Assembly (NCBI RefSeq): GCF_000421825.1
Contig: NZ_ATXT01000015.1
Location: 186,001 to 250,000 of the forward strand
Origin: Humibacter albus DSM 18994
GTDB lineage: Bacteria > Actinomycetota > Actinomycetes > Actinomycetales > Microbacteriaceae
Direction of reading: 5' to 3'
Length of the DNA: 64,000 nucleotides
In this document: piece after piece, positions 1-8,549 of the stretch
Layout of the letters: each line of letters starts with the position of its first letter
How positions within the stretch are numbered: position 1 is the first letter of the stretch
The notes under the pieces: model-generated
What the model was told of the DNA's origin: nothing
Databases searched by the model: none
The model's input: the letters and a program-made list of their open reading frames with translations, nothing else
Program-made: the position numbers and the translations under genes

Positions 1-118
1 TGGCCGACGACGCACGGCCGAGCCGAGCCGCAGGAGGCGGTCGACGCTCAGCCGAGGCGCGGCCTGCCGACGAGCGTCGTCGAGTGACGCCGCGCAGCGG
101 CAGGTGAACGCCGAGCGC
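1..118. other. window edge, no assignable gene
   Basis: This stretch lies downstream of the minus-strand gene that ends at 119. A plus-strand reading frame open from base 1 stops at 85-87 and could be the last 28 codons of a gene cut by the edge. Its translation is Arg/Pro-rich and matches no family I know, so I do not call it. Confidence 0.3.
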
Positions 119-1198
119 TCAGTCGGGAGTGGAGTCGCGACCGTCGGCGATTCCCGACGGCGGAGTGTCGTGCGATGGGGGACGGATGCGATGGCCGGCC
201 CCGAGAACGGGTCCCGACCAATCGGGTCCCACACCGATGGCGGATCCACCAGGCGGATCAGCGCTCGAAGCGCATCCTCGGATATCTCCGCCCGGCGCCA
301 CGGCGACGACATCCGGGACCGCTGACGCGTCGACACCCTCACGTGCAACGCTCTCGCCTGCCGCAGCGCCGTTTGCTCGTGGGGACAGGCCGAACGAGCG
401 GGCGGGCGAGAGGCACTCTCGATCGAGAGAGCTGCCGGCGATGTCGCCACCGGCATCGATGAGAACACGGTCACCGCGTGCGGTGGTGGACGATCCGTCC
501 GCCTCATCGGCGCCAGAGAGAGCGGACGGTGCGTCTTCGCCCGAAGACCCGCCCGGTGCATCGGCGCCTAGGGTATCGGCACCCGAAGAATCGGCGCCCG
601 GAGAGGCAGGAGGTGCGAATGCGCTCCCGGCCGCCCCGCCGACGTCGCCGACAGCGCTGTCGATCAGTCCCGCGACCGGTGTCGTCGCTCCGGAGATCGA
701 GCCCAGGGTCGATCCGAGAGCCGGGCCGACGAGCGGCACCCCGCCGATCGTGTCGTCCAGGGCCGTGGTGACGGGAGCGAGAGTCTGGGTGACGGAGACG
801 GACCTGGCGACGGAGGCGACGGCATCCGTCGCGGGTGCGACCACCTGCCGCACCGGCGCAGGCAGCGACGCCGTCAGCGGGTGCACGACGGACGAGACCG
901 TCGACGTCGCCGCTCCGACGGTGTTCGCCACCGGAGTCGTCACGGCACCGAGCAGCGATCCGACGGAGCCGGAGAGACCAGAGCCAGAGAGCCCAGAGCC
1001 AGAAAGCCCAGAGCCAGAAAGCACAGAGCCCGAGCTCCCGTTCGATCCGGTCGCCGCCGACGCTACGGTCGGCTCGGCCGCGGATGCCGACAACGACCCG
1101 AAGGCGATCCCGAGCACCACGAGCGCACCCGCTCCTGCCAGTGAATACACGAGCAGACGCACGACACGGCTGAGCCGCGCTGCCTCCACGCACTCCAT
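119..1198 (-). CDS. secreted Ser/Gly/Ala-rich protein of unknown function
   Basis: The 359-residue product starts with a short basic segment followed by a long hydrophobic stretch ending in SASAAEP, which looks like a signal peptide with an Ala-x-Ala type cleavage site. The mature part is low in complexity. It has an early GSGLS repeat (three tandem copies), a middle with repeated hydrophobic-Val-Pro segments, and a disordered Ala/Gly/Asp/Ser-rich C-terminus. I chose the ATG at 1198 because a GGGGGAGG Shine-Dalgarno sits seven bases upstream. I see no LPxTG anchor. I do not recognise a family; similar low-complexity exported proteins are common in Microbacteriaceae. An Ala-rich plus-strand frame across the same bases is judged to be its shadow. 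Confidence 0.65.
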   Translation of the reverse strand: MECVEAARLSRVVRLLVYSLAGAGALVVLGIAFGSLSASAAEPTVASAATGSNGSSGSVLSGSGLSGSGLSGSGLSGSVGSLLGAVTTPVANTVGAATSTVSSVVHPLTASLPAPVRQVVAPATDAVASVARSVSVTQTLAPVTTALDDTIGGVPLVGPALGSTLGSISGATTPVAGLIDSAVGDVGGAAGSAFAPPASPGADSSGADTLGADAPGGSSGEDAPSALSGADEADGSSTTARGDRVLIDAGGDIAGSSLDRECLSPARSFGLSPRANGAAAGESVAREGVDASAVPDVVAVAPGGDIRGCASSADPPGGSAIGVGPDWSGPVLGAGHRIRPPSHDTPPSGIADGRDSTPD

Positions 1199-1288
1199 CG
1201 GCGAACCTCCCCCAACCACCCGGGACGACTCTAGCGATGCGAGCGCGTCCCGTGTGACCCTGGGGACCGCGGATGCCGCCGCCGACCG

Positions 1289-1350
1289 CCTGCGCTCCGA
1301 CCGTCTGTGCTCCGCCGACAGCCTGCGCTCCGACCGTCTGTGCTCCGCCG
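1289..1350. repeat. two 29-bp direct repeats, 33-bp period
   Basis: The 29-base unit beginning CCTGCGCTCCGACC occurs at 1289-1317 and again, identical, at 1322-1350, separated by four bases. It lies in the gap between the phosphodiesterase stop and the start of the secreted-protein gene, so it may sit in that gene's promoter region. I see no function for it. Confidence 0.85.
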
Positions 1351-1360
1351 GCCGGGCGCG

Positions 1361-2377
1361 TCAGAGGGCGTCGCGCGCGACCACCGCCAGATCCGGGTGG
1401 TCGGCGAACACGGCATCCACGCCGGTCGACATCAGCACTTGGAACGCACGCGGCCAGTCGCCGAAACTCTCCGGATGCTTGCCGCGACGAAACGGCTTGG
1501 CGAGAAAGCTGTTCTCGGGCCGGAGCGTCCAGCAGAAGATCTGCAGACCGACGCCGTGCGCGCGATCGACCAGGTCATTCGCGCCGTCGGCGGCGGCATC
1601 CATCAGCAGCGTCTTGTTGACGCTGATGCCGTCGACGGCGTCGTGTCCGCCGGCAGTCGCCAGCGCGTACAGGCCGGCGCCGTCGATGTCCTGCGCGTAC
1701 GTGCGGGCTGCGCGCCCGTCGCGAGCGACCCTGTCGTACGGAGCGCCCGAGGCCTCGATCAGGTAGACGGATCTGCCGCGCACGCCGCGCGCGCGCACCT
1801 GACCGAGCACGGTGCGCTCGAACGACTCGACCACGAGGCGATCCGAACCGACGTTCCACGCGGAGTCCCGCAGCTCCGCCGCGAACAGTTCGTCGAGTGG
1901 CAAGCCGAGACGTTCGAAATACGTCGCATGCTTGAGCTCGACGACCAGGCCGAGTGAGCGCCCGTGCCGCTCGGACTCGCGATCGACGAGGTCGAAGAGC
2001 TCGCTCAGCCGCATCAGCGGATAGCGCCCGTCGAACGTCGAGCTGGCCTGGCGCAGCCGAGGTAGCCTCTCGACGGCGCGCAGCGTCGACAGCTGCGCCC
2101 ACGTGAAGTCCTCGGTGAACCAGCCGGTGCGCTCCACGCCGTCCACGCGTTTCGTGGTGCGCAGGTGCGCGAACTCGCTGCGGGAGGCGACATCCGTCGT
2201 CGTCGAGATCTCGTTCTCGTGCCGCACCACGAGCACACCGTCCTTCGACGCCACCACGTCGGGTTCGACGGCGTCGGCACCGAGCGCGAACGCGAGCCGG
2301 TATGAAGCACTCGTGTGCTCAGGGCGGTAGCCGGGCGCCCCGCGGTGTCCGATGATCACGGGAATGGGCGACGACAT
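1361..2377 (-). CDS. glycerophosphodiester phosphodiesterase
   Basis: This 338-residue protein is predicted to hydrolyse glycerophosphodiesters to glycerol-3-phosphate and an alcohol. The GDPD signature is clear: GHRG near residue 10 (catalytic His), an RPEHT segment, VEPDV with the metal-binding acidic pair, and VVRHE with the second catalytic His. A VVELK motif follows in the TIM-barrel middle and FADHPDL closes the C-terminus. Length is somewhat above the minimal 250-residue family members. There is no signal peptide, so it is probably cytoplasmic. The released glycerol-3-phosphate could feed the GlpD encoded about 12 kb away, but that link is inference. Confidence 0.9.
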   Translation of the reverse strand: MSSPIPVIIGHRGAPGYRPEHTSASYRLAFALGADAVEPDVVASKDGVLVVRHENEISTTTDVASRSEFAHLRTTKRVDGVERTGWFTEDFTWAQLSTLRAVERLPRLRQASSTFDGRYPLMRLSELFDLVDRESERHGRSLGLVVELKHATYFERLGLPLDELFAAELRDSAWNVGSDRLVVESFERTVLGQVRARGVRGRSVYLIEASGAPYDRVARDGRAARTYAQDIDGAGLYALATAGGHDAVDGISVNKTLLMDAAADGANDLVDRAHGVGLQIFCWTLRPENSFLAKPFRRGKHPESFGDWPRAFQVLMSTGVDAVFADHPDLAVVARDAL

Positions 2378-2476
2378 GCGGCGATCCTAGGCTGCGGGCC
2401 TGTGCGGGATGCCCACCCTCGGTTTCCCCAGCAGAACTCCAGCCGTCTGCACAGCCAGATCCGGTAGCGTTTGGTC

Positions 2477-3328
2477 ATGGCACTCTCGAACCCCGCGTTC
2501 TCGCGCAATCCGGCCTTCAAGCCGAACAATTCGGCGGGCACGGCGGCGGCGACCGAAACCAACGCGCTCGCAACGGCCGACGGCATTCAGTCCCTCTACG
2601 AGGCACCGTCCGCGACGTCTTCTGACACCGGCCGTATGACCTACGAAGACACGATCGTCAAGACCGTGCTGCTGTTCGCGGTCATCCTGGCGACCGCCGT
2701 CGTCGGCTGGTTCCTGCCGATCCTGATGCTTCCCGGAGCGATCGCCGGTCTCGTGCTCGGTCTGGTGAACTCGTTCAAGCGCAAGCCGTCCCCCGCGCTC
2801 ATCCTGCTCTACGGTGCAGCACAGGGGCTGTTCATCGGCGGCATCTCCGCGCTGTTCGAGTCGATGTGGAACGGCGTCGTCATCCAGGCGGTGCTCGCCA
2901 CACTGGCCGTGTTCACGGTGACGCTGATCCTGTTCGCCAACGGCAAGGTGCGGGCCTCCGCTCGGGCCACCAAGGTGTTCCTGGTCGCTCTGATCGGATA
3001 CGTGCTGTTCGGCGCCGTGAACATCGTCGTCATGATGTTCGGCGGCTTCAGCCAGGCATCCACCGGCGGCCCGTTCGGCATCTACTCCATGCACGTGCCG
3101 TGGCTGTTCAACATTCCGCTCGGCGTGCTCATCGGCATCGTCGCGGTGCTGCTCGCGGCCTACTCGCTCGTGCTCGACTTCGACTTCATCCAGAACGGCG
3201 TGAAGAACCGCGCGCCACGCGTGATGGGCTGGTACGGCGCGTTCGGCCTCGCCGTGACGCTGATCTGGCTCTACGTGGAATTCCTGCGCCTGTTCGCCAT
3301 CATCGCCGGCGGTGGCGGCCGCAGCTGA
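2477..3328 (+). CDS. Bax inhibitor-1/YccA family membrane protein
   Basis: The 283-residue product has a soluble N-terminus of about 55 residues rich in Asn, Pro and Ala, then seven predicted membrane segments, ending EFLRLFAIIAGGGG. The MALSNPAFSRNPAF start and the overall hydrophobic pattern match actinobacterial members of the Bax1-I/YccA family, whose role is uncertain (calcium leak or membrane protein quality control in relatives). I took the ATG at 2477 rather than a TTG six bases earlier because it gives the family N-terminus. A strong hairpin terminator follows the stop, so it is probably a single-gene unit. Confidence 0.88.
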   Translation: MALSNPAFSRNPAFKPNNSAGTAAATETNALATADGIQSLYEAPSATSSDTGRMTYEDTIVKTVLLFAVILATAVVGWFLPILMLPGAIAGLVLGLVNSFKRKPSPALILLYGAAQGLFIGGISALFESMWNGVVIQAVLATLAVFTVTLILFANGKVRASARATKVFLVALIGYVLFGAVNIVVMMFGGFSQASTGGPFGIYSMHVPWLFNIPLGVLIGIVAVLLAAYSLVLDFDFIQNGVKNRAPRVMGWYGAFGLAVTLIWLYVEFLRLFAIIAGGGGRS

Positions 3329-3342
3329 GCCAAGCAGACGTG

Positions 3343-3370
3343 ACGAGGCCGTCCTTCGGGGCGGCCTCGT
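3343..3370 (+). terminator. hairpin terminator after YccA-like gene
   Basis: ACGAGGCCG at 3343-3351 pairs with CGGCCTCGT at 3362-3370. The stem extends inward by TCC/GGG (with one T-G wobble) around a TTCG tetraloop at 3355-3358. It lies 15 bases after the stop codon of the YccA-like gene and ahead of the toxin-antitoxin pair. Confidence 0.85.
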
Positions 3371-3453
3371 TCGCATGTGCGTCAGGCGGTTTCGTGCAGA
3401 GCAGAGGGGCGACGTACTGCCACTCCGACCAGTCTTCGACTAGTCTTATTCGC

Positions 3454-3687
3454 ATGACCACAATTGGAGCGTACGAAGCGAAGACGCACCTCTCCGAGCT
3501 CCTGGAACGGGCCTCTGCGGGTGAAGAGTTCATCATCGCCAAGCACGGTCGTGCCCTGGCACGGCTGGGACCCGCCGGAGGGCAGCGGCCGCCCGCGCTG
3601 GGCGTGATCGACGCGATCATCGATGCACGCCGCGGCATCGAACTCGGAGGCGATCTTCGGGCGCTGATCGAGGAGGGGCGCGCGTGA
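3454..3687 (+). CDS. Phd/YefM-family antitoxin
   Basis: This 77-residue protein starts MTTIGAYEAKTHLSELLER, the typical Phd/YefM DNA-binding N-terminus in which a short strand and helix recognise the operator. It is followed by EEFIIAKHGRALARL. The acidic C-terminal third (IIDARRGIELGGDLRALIEEGRA) should be the disordered toxin-binding arm. Its stop codon overlaps the toxin start in GTGA, a usual sign of translational coupling. Such antitoxins normally repress their own promoter together with the toxin; I see no clear palindrome upstream. Confidence 0.88.
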   Translation: MTTIGAYEAKTHLSELLERASAGEEFIIAKHGRALARLGPAGGQRPPALGVIDAIIDARRGIELGGDLRALIEEGRA

Positions 3688-4091
3688 CATTCGTGCTCGA
3701 CACGTCAGTGACGATGAGCTGGTGCTTCGACGACGAGGCGAGCGACGACTCCGATGCCATCCTGCGTCGCCTGACCGATGAGACGGCCATCGTGCCCGCA
3801 CTCTGGGAGCTCGAGGTCTCGAACGTGCTCGCCCTCACTCGGCGCCGCAAACGCCTCACCGAAGCTCAGTCCGCGCACTTCGCCGCACTGCTGGGGAGTC
3901 TGCCGATCGACGTGGAAAGACAGCCCGCCCCGATGAGTGAGCTCATCGAGCTGGCCACCGCCCATTCGCTCACCGCGTACGACGCCTCATATCTCTGGCT
4001 CGCGATACGATCCGGAGTCGCCATCGCCACGAGTGACCGCGCTCTCAACGACGCGGCACGCCGAGCCGGCATCGAGACGCTGCTCGCCTGA
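3684..4091 (+). CDS. VapC-like PIN-domain toxin
   Basis: The 135-residue protein is a PIN-domain ribonuclease, expected to cleave specific RNAs when freed from its antitoxin. The acidic metal-binding set is intact: D6 in FVLDTSV, E42/E44 in LWELEVSN, D100 in TAYDASY and D118 in TSDRALN. Length is normal for VapC. It begins at a GTG that overlaps the antitoxin stop. The pairing of a Phd-type antitoxin with a PIN toxin is common in actinobacteria. With every catalytic residue in place, I infer an active toxin. Confidence 0.88.
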   Translation: MTFVLDTSVTMSWCFDDEASDDSDAILRRLTDETAIVPALWELEVSNVLALTRRRKRLTEAQSAHFAALLGSLPIDVERQPAPMSELIELATAHSLTAYDASYLWLAIRSGVAIATSDRALNDAARRAGIETLLA

Positions 4092-4222
4092 CACGAAACA
4101 CTCCGACCCTCGACTCGCCCACCGCACGTCTTGTCGGCGGACCTTGCCCGATGCGCGGCACACGACTGGTACTCGGCGACCTAGGTAGTTCCTCCTGACC
4201 TGGCCCCTCATAGGCTGCAACG

Positions 4223-5290
4223 GTGAGCGACTGGACATTGGCGGCAACGATCGCCGTCGCCACGGTCGCAGGGGTCTGGTGGGTGCCGCGCATACGCGCA
4301 CGGAACGCGCGTGACGGCGGCTGGTTGCGGCATCCGGGCACCTGGCTTGTCATCGTGGTCGCACTCATGCTCGTGAACCAGCTGTTCGTGACGGCGTTCG
4401 TCGATCAGGCGTGGCACGGGGACGCCTCACGGATCACGCGATATCTGCCTGCGGGCTGGTTCGACCTGGCCGACCTCGGCGCACTTTCCGCGTGGCTGCC
4501 GGCATGGCCGTGGACGGTGATGCACGTGCAGGCGGCGCTGGAGCTGCCGTTCGTCATGCTGGCCTACCTTCTGGTGTGCCGGTGGTTCTCGGCGGACATC
4601 TTCCGGCGCGCCATCGGTGCGCGCTGGCTCGTCTCGGCCTCGTACACGTTGACGTTCTGCCTGATCGAGTGGGATCTGCGCAACCCGTACACGATCGCGG
4701 ACATCGTGATCCGGCTCGTCTCGGGGGTGCTCACCCCGCTCCTGCTGCCGCTACTGGCGTCCGGCCGCTCAGAGGCGACGCGCCTGACGCCGTTCGTCGC
4801 CTCGGCCGCCGCTCTCGGATGCCTGATCCTCGCGATCTACGACACTGTGACGTTGTACAACCTGGCTCACATTCCGTCCTGGCTGCCGCTGGTCGCCGTC
4901 GCCGCGGTAGTCCTGGCCGCGGCACGATGGTGGGCGCGGCGCCCCGCGGTTCACGGGCCCGCCCTGGAATCGGCGTCACGGTCGCTCGGGTGGTTCCTGC
5001 TCCTGTTCTTCGTGCCCGCTCTGCCGTTGCGGTACGGCTTCAATTTCGGCACCGTCTGGATGTCGGTGCTCGCCGGCTTCCTGCTCGTCGCCACCGCGGT
5101 GCGGCTCGGCTGGCACCGCCGACACGGTGCGACCTTGGCCGTCGCCGCGGGTTCGGGAGCGGTCGGCGCCGTCGCCGGCTTCGTCGTCGCGTTCGGCTAC
5201 CCGGAGGCGAGACTGCTCGCGGCCGGCGCGGGGTTCGTGGTGCTCGGTGCTGCGGCGTGCGCGTTGCTCGACCGGAGGCTGCAGGGGTAG
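4223..5290 (+). CDS. polytopic membrane protein, unknown function
   Basis: The 355-residue protein has about eight to nine hydrophobic segments from end to end and no recognisable soluble domain. Positive clusters (RIRARNARDG after the first helix, RRLQG at the end) suggest an inside-positive topology. Conserved-looking polar residues inside the membrane region include CLIEWDLRNPYTIAD near residue 150. I do not recognise a family. It starts at a GTG after an unremarkable leader, and its stop lies only four bases from the convergent guaA stop, leaving no room for separate terminators. Confidence 0.75.
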   Translation: MSDWTLAATIAVATVAGVWWVPRIRARNARDGGWLRHPGTWLVIVVALMLVNQLFVTAFVDQAWHGDASRITRYLPAGWFDLADLGALSAWLPAWPWTVMHVQAALELPFVMLAYLLVCRWFSADIFRRAIGARWLVSASYTLTFCLIEWDLRNPYTIADIVIRLVSGVLTPLLLPLLASGRSEATRLTPFVASAAALGCLILAIYDTVTLYNLAHIPSWLPLVAVAAVVLAAARWWARRPAVHGPALESASRSLGWFLLLFFVPALPLRYGFNFGTVWMSVLAGFLLVATAVRLGWHRRHGATLAVAAGSGAVGAVAGFVVAFGYPEARLLAAGAGFVVLGAAACALLDRRLQG

Positions 5291-5294
5291 CGCG

Positions 5295-6842
5295 CTACTC
5301 CCATTCGATGGTCGCCGGCGGCTTCGACGTCACGTCGAGTACCACGCGGTTCACGCCTTCGACCTCGTTGGTGATGCGGTTCGAGATGCGCGCGAGCACG
5401 TCGTACGGCAGGCGCGTCCAGTCCGCGGTCATGGCATCCTCTGAGCTGACCGGACGCAGCACGATCGGATGCCCGTACGTGCGTCCGTCGCCCTGCACGC
5501 CGACCGAGTGCACGTCGGCCAGCAGCACGACCGGGCACTGCCAGATCTCGCCGTCGAGTCTGGCGGCGGTGAGCTCGTGGCGGGCGATGGCATCCGCCTG
5601 GCGAAGCAGCTCGAGGCGCTCGCGCGTCACCTCGCCGATGATCCGGATGCCCAGTCCGGGACCCGGGAACGGCTGCCGAGAGACGATGACCTCCGGCAGC
5701 CCGAGCTCGCGACCCACGGCCCGCACCTCGTCCTTGAAGAGGGTGCGCAGTGGCTCAACGAGCTCGAAGTTCAGGTCTTCGGGGAGGCCGCCCACGTTGT
5801 GGTGGCTCTTGATGTTCGCCGTGCCGGATCCGCCGCCGGACTCCACCACATCGGGGTAGAGCGTGCCCTGCACGAGGAAGCGGATCGGGTCGCCCTCTTC
5901 GGCCGCCTCGGCGATGAGGTCGGCCTGGGCGCGCTCGAAGGTGCGGATGAACTCGCGCCCGATGATCTTGCGCTTCTCCTCCGGGTCGGTGACGCCCGCG
6001 AGCGCGGTGAGGAAGACATCCGATGCGTCGATGGTCACCAGCCGAACACCCGTCGAGGCGACGTAGTCCTGCTCCACCTGCGCGCGCTCGTCTTGGCGCA
6101 GCAGGCCGTGGTCCACGAACACGCAGATCAGCTGGTCACCGACCGCTTTGTGCACGAGCGCCGCCGCGACCGCCGAGTCGACGCCGCCCGAGAGACCGCA
6201 GATGACGCGGCCCGTGCCGACCTGGGCGCGGATCGCGGCGACCTGCTGCTCGATGACATTCTCGCTGTTCCAGTCCGCCGGGATGCCCGCGGCCCGGTGC
6301 AAGAAGTTCTCCAGCACCGCCTGCCCGTACGCCGAGTGCTTCACCTCGGGGTGCCACTGCACGCCGTAGAGCCGCCGCTCGTCGTTCGCGAACGCCGCCA
6401 CCGGGGTCGAGGCGGTGGAGGCCAGCACGTCGAAGCCCGCGGGCGCCTTCGTCACCGAGTCGCCGTGGCTCATCCAGGCGGTCTGCTCCGCGGGCTGCTC
6501 GGTCAGCAGGCTGCCCGCTTCACCGATGCGCACGGCGGTCGAGCCGTACTCGCGCGCGCCCGTCTTCGATACCTCGCCGCCGAGCGCGTTCGCCATCATC
6601 TGGAAGCCGTAGCAGATGCCCAACGTGGGCACGCCGAGATCGAAGATGGCGGGGTCGAACGCGGGGGCGCCCTCTTCGTACACGCTCGACGGTCCGCCGG
6701 AGAGCACGATGCCGGCCGGCTGCTTGGCCGCGACCTCGGCCGCCGTGATGGTGTGCGGCACGATCTCCGAGTAGACGGATGCCTCGCGCACCCGCCGCGC
6801 GATCAGTTGCGCGTACTGCGCACCGAAGTCGACGACAAGCAC
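5295..6842 (-). CDS. guaA: GMP synthase (glutamine-hydrolysing)
   Basis: Converts XMP to GMP using glutamine and ATP. The N-terminal amidotransferase domain has the nucleophile Cys in [10 protein letters not shown] and the His/Glu pair in [10 protein letters not shown]. The ATP-pyrophosphatase domain has [12 protein letters not shown], and the C-terminal dimerisation domain ends [17 protein letters not shown]. The given start is the first conventional codon, a GTG, but it falls on the Val of the conserved [19 protein letters not shown] strand. The frame stays open 52 codons further upstream to an ATT at 6996-6998, six bases after a GGAGG Shine-Dalgarno and overlapping the stop of the preceding gene. 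That upstream part carries four in-frame 24-bp repeats. I suspect translation begins at the ATT (567 residues). Confidence 0.95.
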   Translation of the reverse strand: MLVVDFGAQYAQLIARRVREASVYSEIVPHTITAAEVAAKQPAGIVLSGGPSSVYEEGAPAFDPAIFDLGVPTLGICYGFQMMANALGGEVSKTGAREYGSTAVRIGEAGSLLTEQPAEQTAWMSHGDSVTKAPAGFDVLASTASTPVAAFANDERRLYGVQWHPEVKHSAYGQAVLENFLHRAAGIPADWNSENVIEQQVAAIRAQVGTGRVICGLSGGVDSAVAAALVHKAVGDQLICVFVDHGLLRQDERAQVEQDYVASTGVRLVTIDASDVFLTALAGVTDPEEKRKIIGREFIRTFERAQADLIAEAAEEGDPIRFLVQGTLYPDVVESGGGSGTANIKSHHNVGGLPEDLNFELVEPLRTLFKDEVRAVGRELGLPEVIVSRQPFPGPGLGIRIIGEVTRERLELLRQADAIARHELTAARLDGEIWQCPVVLLADVHSVGVQGDGRTYGHPIVLRPVSSEDAMTADWTRLPYDVLARISNRITNEVEGVNRVVLDVTSKPPATIEWE

Positions 6843-6870
6843 GGGGTGCTCGCCCGCCCGCTGCGCGTCT

Positions 6871-6966
6871 GTGCTCCCTGAGCGAGCATCGCGAGTGCTC
6901 CCTGAGCGAGCATCGCGAGTGCTCCCTGAGCGAGCATCGCGAGTGCTCCCTGAGCGAGCATCGCGA
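6871..6966. repeat. four tandem 24-bp repeats at the 5' end of guaA
   Basis: Four identical 24-base units begin at 6871, 6895, 6919 and 6943. The plus-strand unit reads GTGCTCCCTGAGCGAGCATC followed by GCGA. The outermost copy runs on into GTCGAAGGG, giving a 28-base imperfect palindrome that starts CCCTGAGCGAGC and ends AGTCGAAGGG; from memory this resembles dispersed repeats of Microbacteriaceae. Because 24 is a multiple of three, the units stay in the guaA frame on the minus strand and would encode DARSGSTR each time. Confidence 0.95.
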
Positions 6967-6993
6967 GTCGAAGGGCCGGTGCTGGTCTGCTCG

Positions 6994-7524
6994 CTAATGG
7001 GATGCCTCCACCGGGCGCTCGGGGGTTGTCACGGGGTTCTCGGCGAGGAAGCGGTGCACCTGCCGCGAGATGAAGTGCTCGACGATGAACGACATGAACG
7101 GCACGACGCCGCCGAGCGCGATCTGCACGAACTTCGTGAACGACATGCGCATGAGTGACCACAGGCGGAAGTCGGCGATCAGGTAGAGCACGTACAGCCA
7201 TCCGTGAGCGATGAGGATGCCCGTGGAGACATCGACGCCGCCGATCGAGCTCTCGCCGCCGTCATACGGCACGAAGGAGAGGAAGCCCTGCCCCGGGGCG
7301 AACGCATACAGCGAGTAGCCGACGCCGTACTTCACGATCATCTCCGCCACGAGCAGCAGCAGCATCACACCCGTGATGTACGCGGTGACCTGATAGAAGC
7401 GCAGCGAACCGGGAATCTTCGGGATGTCCACCGTGCGCGGGCGGGCCGAGTTCGCAGACCGCAACTGCTCGATCGTGCGCTGAAGAAGGCTGCCGCCGTC
7501 CGGGTTCTGAGGGGGATTCGGCAT
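6994..7524 (-). CDS. DUF3817 family membrane protein
   Basis: The 176-residue product has an N-terminal soluble part of about 40 residues and then four membrane segments. Typical DUF3817 features are [21 protein letters not shown], an [16 protein letters not shown] segment and a C-terminal helix with [12 protein letters not shown]. The function of the family is unknown. Its location directly upstream of guaA fits actinobacterial gene order. Its TAG stop overlaps the candidate ATT start of guaA, and the GGAGG that would serve guaA lies inside its last codons, which suggests translational coupling. Confidence 0.88.
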   Translation of the reverse strand: MPNPPQNPDGGSLLQRTIEQLRSANSARPRTVDIPKIPGSLRFYQVTAYITGVMLLLLVAEMIVKYGVGYSLYAFAPGQGFLSFVPYDGGESSIGGVDVSTGILIAHGWLYVLYLIADFRLWSLMRMSFTKFVQIALGGVVPFMSFIVEHFISRQVHRFLAENPVTTPERPVEASH

Positions 7525-7529
7525 GTCGT

Positions 7530-8549
7530 TCAGTCTACTTCGCGGCCCTGTGACGACTCGCCGGGAGCCGAGCTGCCGCCATCCTCCGCGACGGCCCCAC
7601 GATCGTTCGGGACGCGCTCAACTTCGCCCGGCTCGCCCACCGCTTCGCCACCGTCGACCGACTCCCCCGCCCACTCGGCGATCGCACGCTCGTACTCGGC
7701 CTCGGCGTCTTCGTGGGTCTTCTCCCAGGCATCCTTGACCACGCGGTACCAGAGGAACAGCGCGAAGCCGGCGAAGATCGCCCACTCGGCGGCGTAGAAG
7801 ATGTTCAGCCAGTCGACCGTCGCCTTCTCGCTCGGCGGCGGTGAATAGATCTTCGTCAGCCCGGCGGGCGGCGTTCCGTGTTCCACGACGTAGGAGCTGT
7901 AGATGTCGGAGTCGCCGATGCCATGCCAGCGGTTCACGAGCGACGCGACCGACATCTCCTTCATCACGAAGGGATCGCCACCGGCTGCCGGCGCGGACGG
8001 CGCCTCGGAGGGCAGCAGTCGCCCCGTGAGCGTCACAGTCGCGGACTGCTGCGCCTGAAGAGCGGCGATTGCCCGCTCGGCCTTCGCCTTCGTCGGCGCC
8101 CAGCCCCGTGCGACGGCCAATTGCGCCGTGTTGCCCTTCTTGTCGGGCTCACTCGGCGTGAAACGGGTGACCACCCAGTACCCGGTGGCCCCGTCGTTCA
8201 GCCGGCCGGTGAGCAGGCTGTAGTCCTTCTGCGAGAACGTGCCCGTCGCGCGCACGAGCTGGCCCTCTCCCGCCGTCGTCGGTGCGGAGTTCACTGTCGC
8301 GACCTGGTTCAGCGGCTTCACCGTCTCAGTCGGGGTGTTCACGACGGTTCCCGATCGCACGGCGCGTTCCAGCTGCCACTGCCCGAGCGCAGCGAACGCG
8401 GCGGCGATGGCGAGCGCGAGCACCAGCGCGGCGATCCACTTGGGGCGCACCATGGTGCGCAGGAGTGATTCGGTACGCGGCGGCGCGGGCTTCGCCGCGG
8501 GAGTGGTTTCGGTGGTGATCTCAGTTCTGCTTTCGTGTGTCCGAGTCAT
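7530..8549 (-). CDS. SURF1 family cytochrome oxidase biogenesis protein
   Basis: The 339-residue protein has the SURF1 layout: an N-terminal membrane helix (WIAALVLALAIAAAFAALGQWQLERA, with the GxWQxxR-type signature), a large extracytoplasmic domain with GYWVVTRFTP and LAVARGWAP, and a second helix (IFYAAEWAIFAGFALFLWY). SURF1 proteins help assemble haem a into the cytochrome c oxidase aa3 type. The C-terminal 60 residues are acidic and disordered, longer than in minimal family members. I chose the ATG at 8549, which overlaps the upstream antiporter gene by 29 bases, over more upstream in-frame starts. Confidence 0.9.
   Translation of the reverse strand: MTRTHESRTEITTETTPAAKPAPPRTESLLRTMVRPKWIAALVLALAIAAAFAALGQWQLERAVRSGTVVNTPTETVKPLNQVATVNSAPTTAGEGQLVRATGTFSQKDYSLLTGRLNDGATGYWVVTRFTPSEPDKKGNTAQLAVARGWAPTKAKAERAIAALQAQQSATVTLTGRLLPSEAPSAPAAGGDPFVMKEMSVASLVNRWHGIGDSDIYSSYVVEHGTPPAGLTKIYSPPPSEKATVDWLNIFYAAEWAIFAGFALFLWYRVVKDAWEKTHEDAEAEYERAIAEWAGESVDGGEAVGEPGEVERVPNDRGAVAEDGGSSAPGESSQGREVD

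Noticed and set aside
1-87. C-terminal end of a plus-strand gene cut by the window edge
   Set aside because: The frame is open to the edge, but 28 codons of Arg/Pro-rich sequence give no family evidence.
129-1766. Long plus-strand frame opposite the secreted protein and phosphodiesterase
   Set aside because: It runs across two minus-strand genes with family or signal-peptide evidence, its translation is Pro/Arg/Ser-rich, and it reflects GC-rich third-position shadowing.
6871-6966. 24-bp repeats as a CRISPR array
   Set aside because: They are contiguous without spacers and in frame with guaA.
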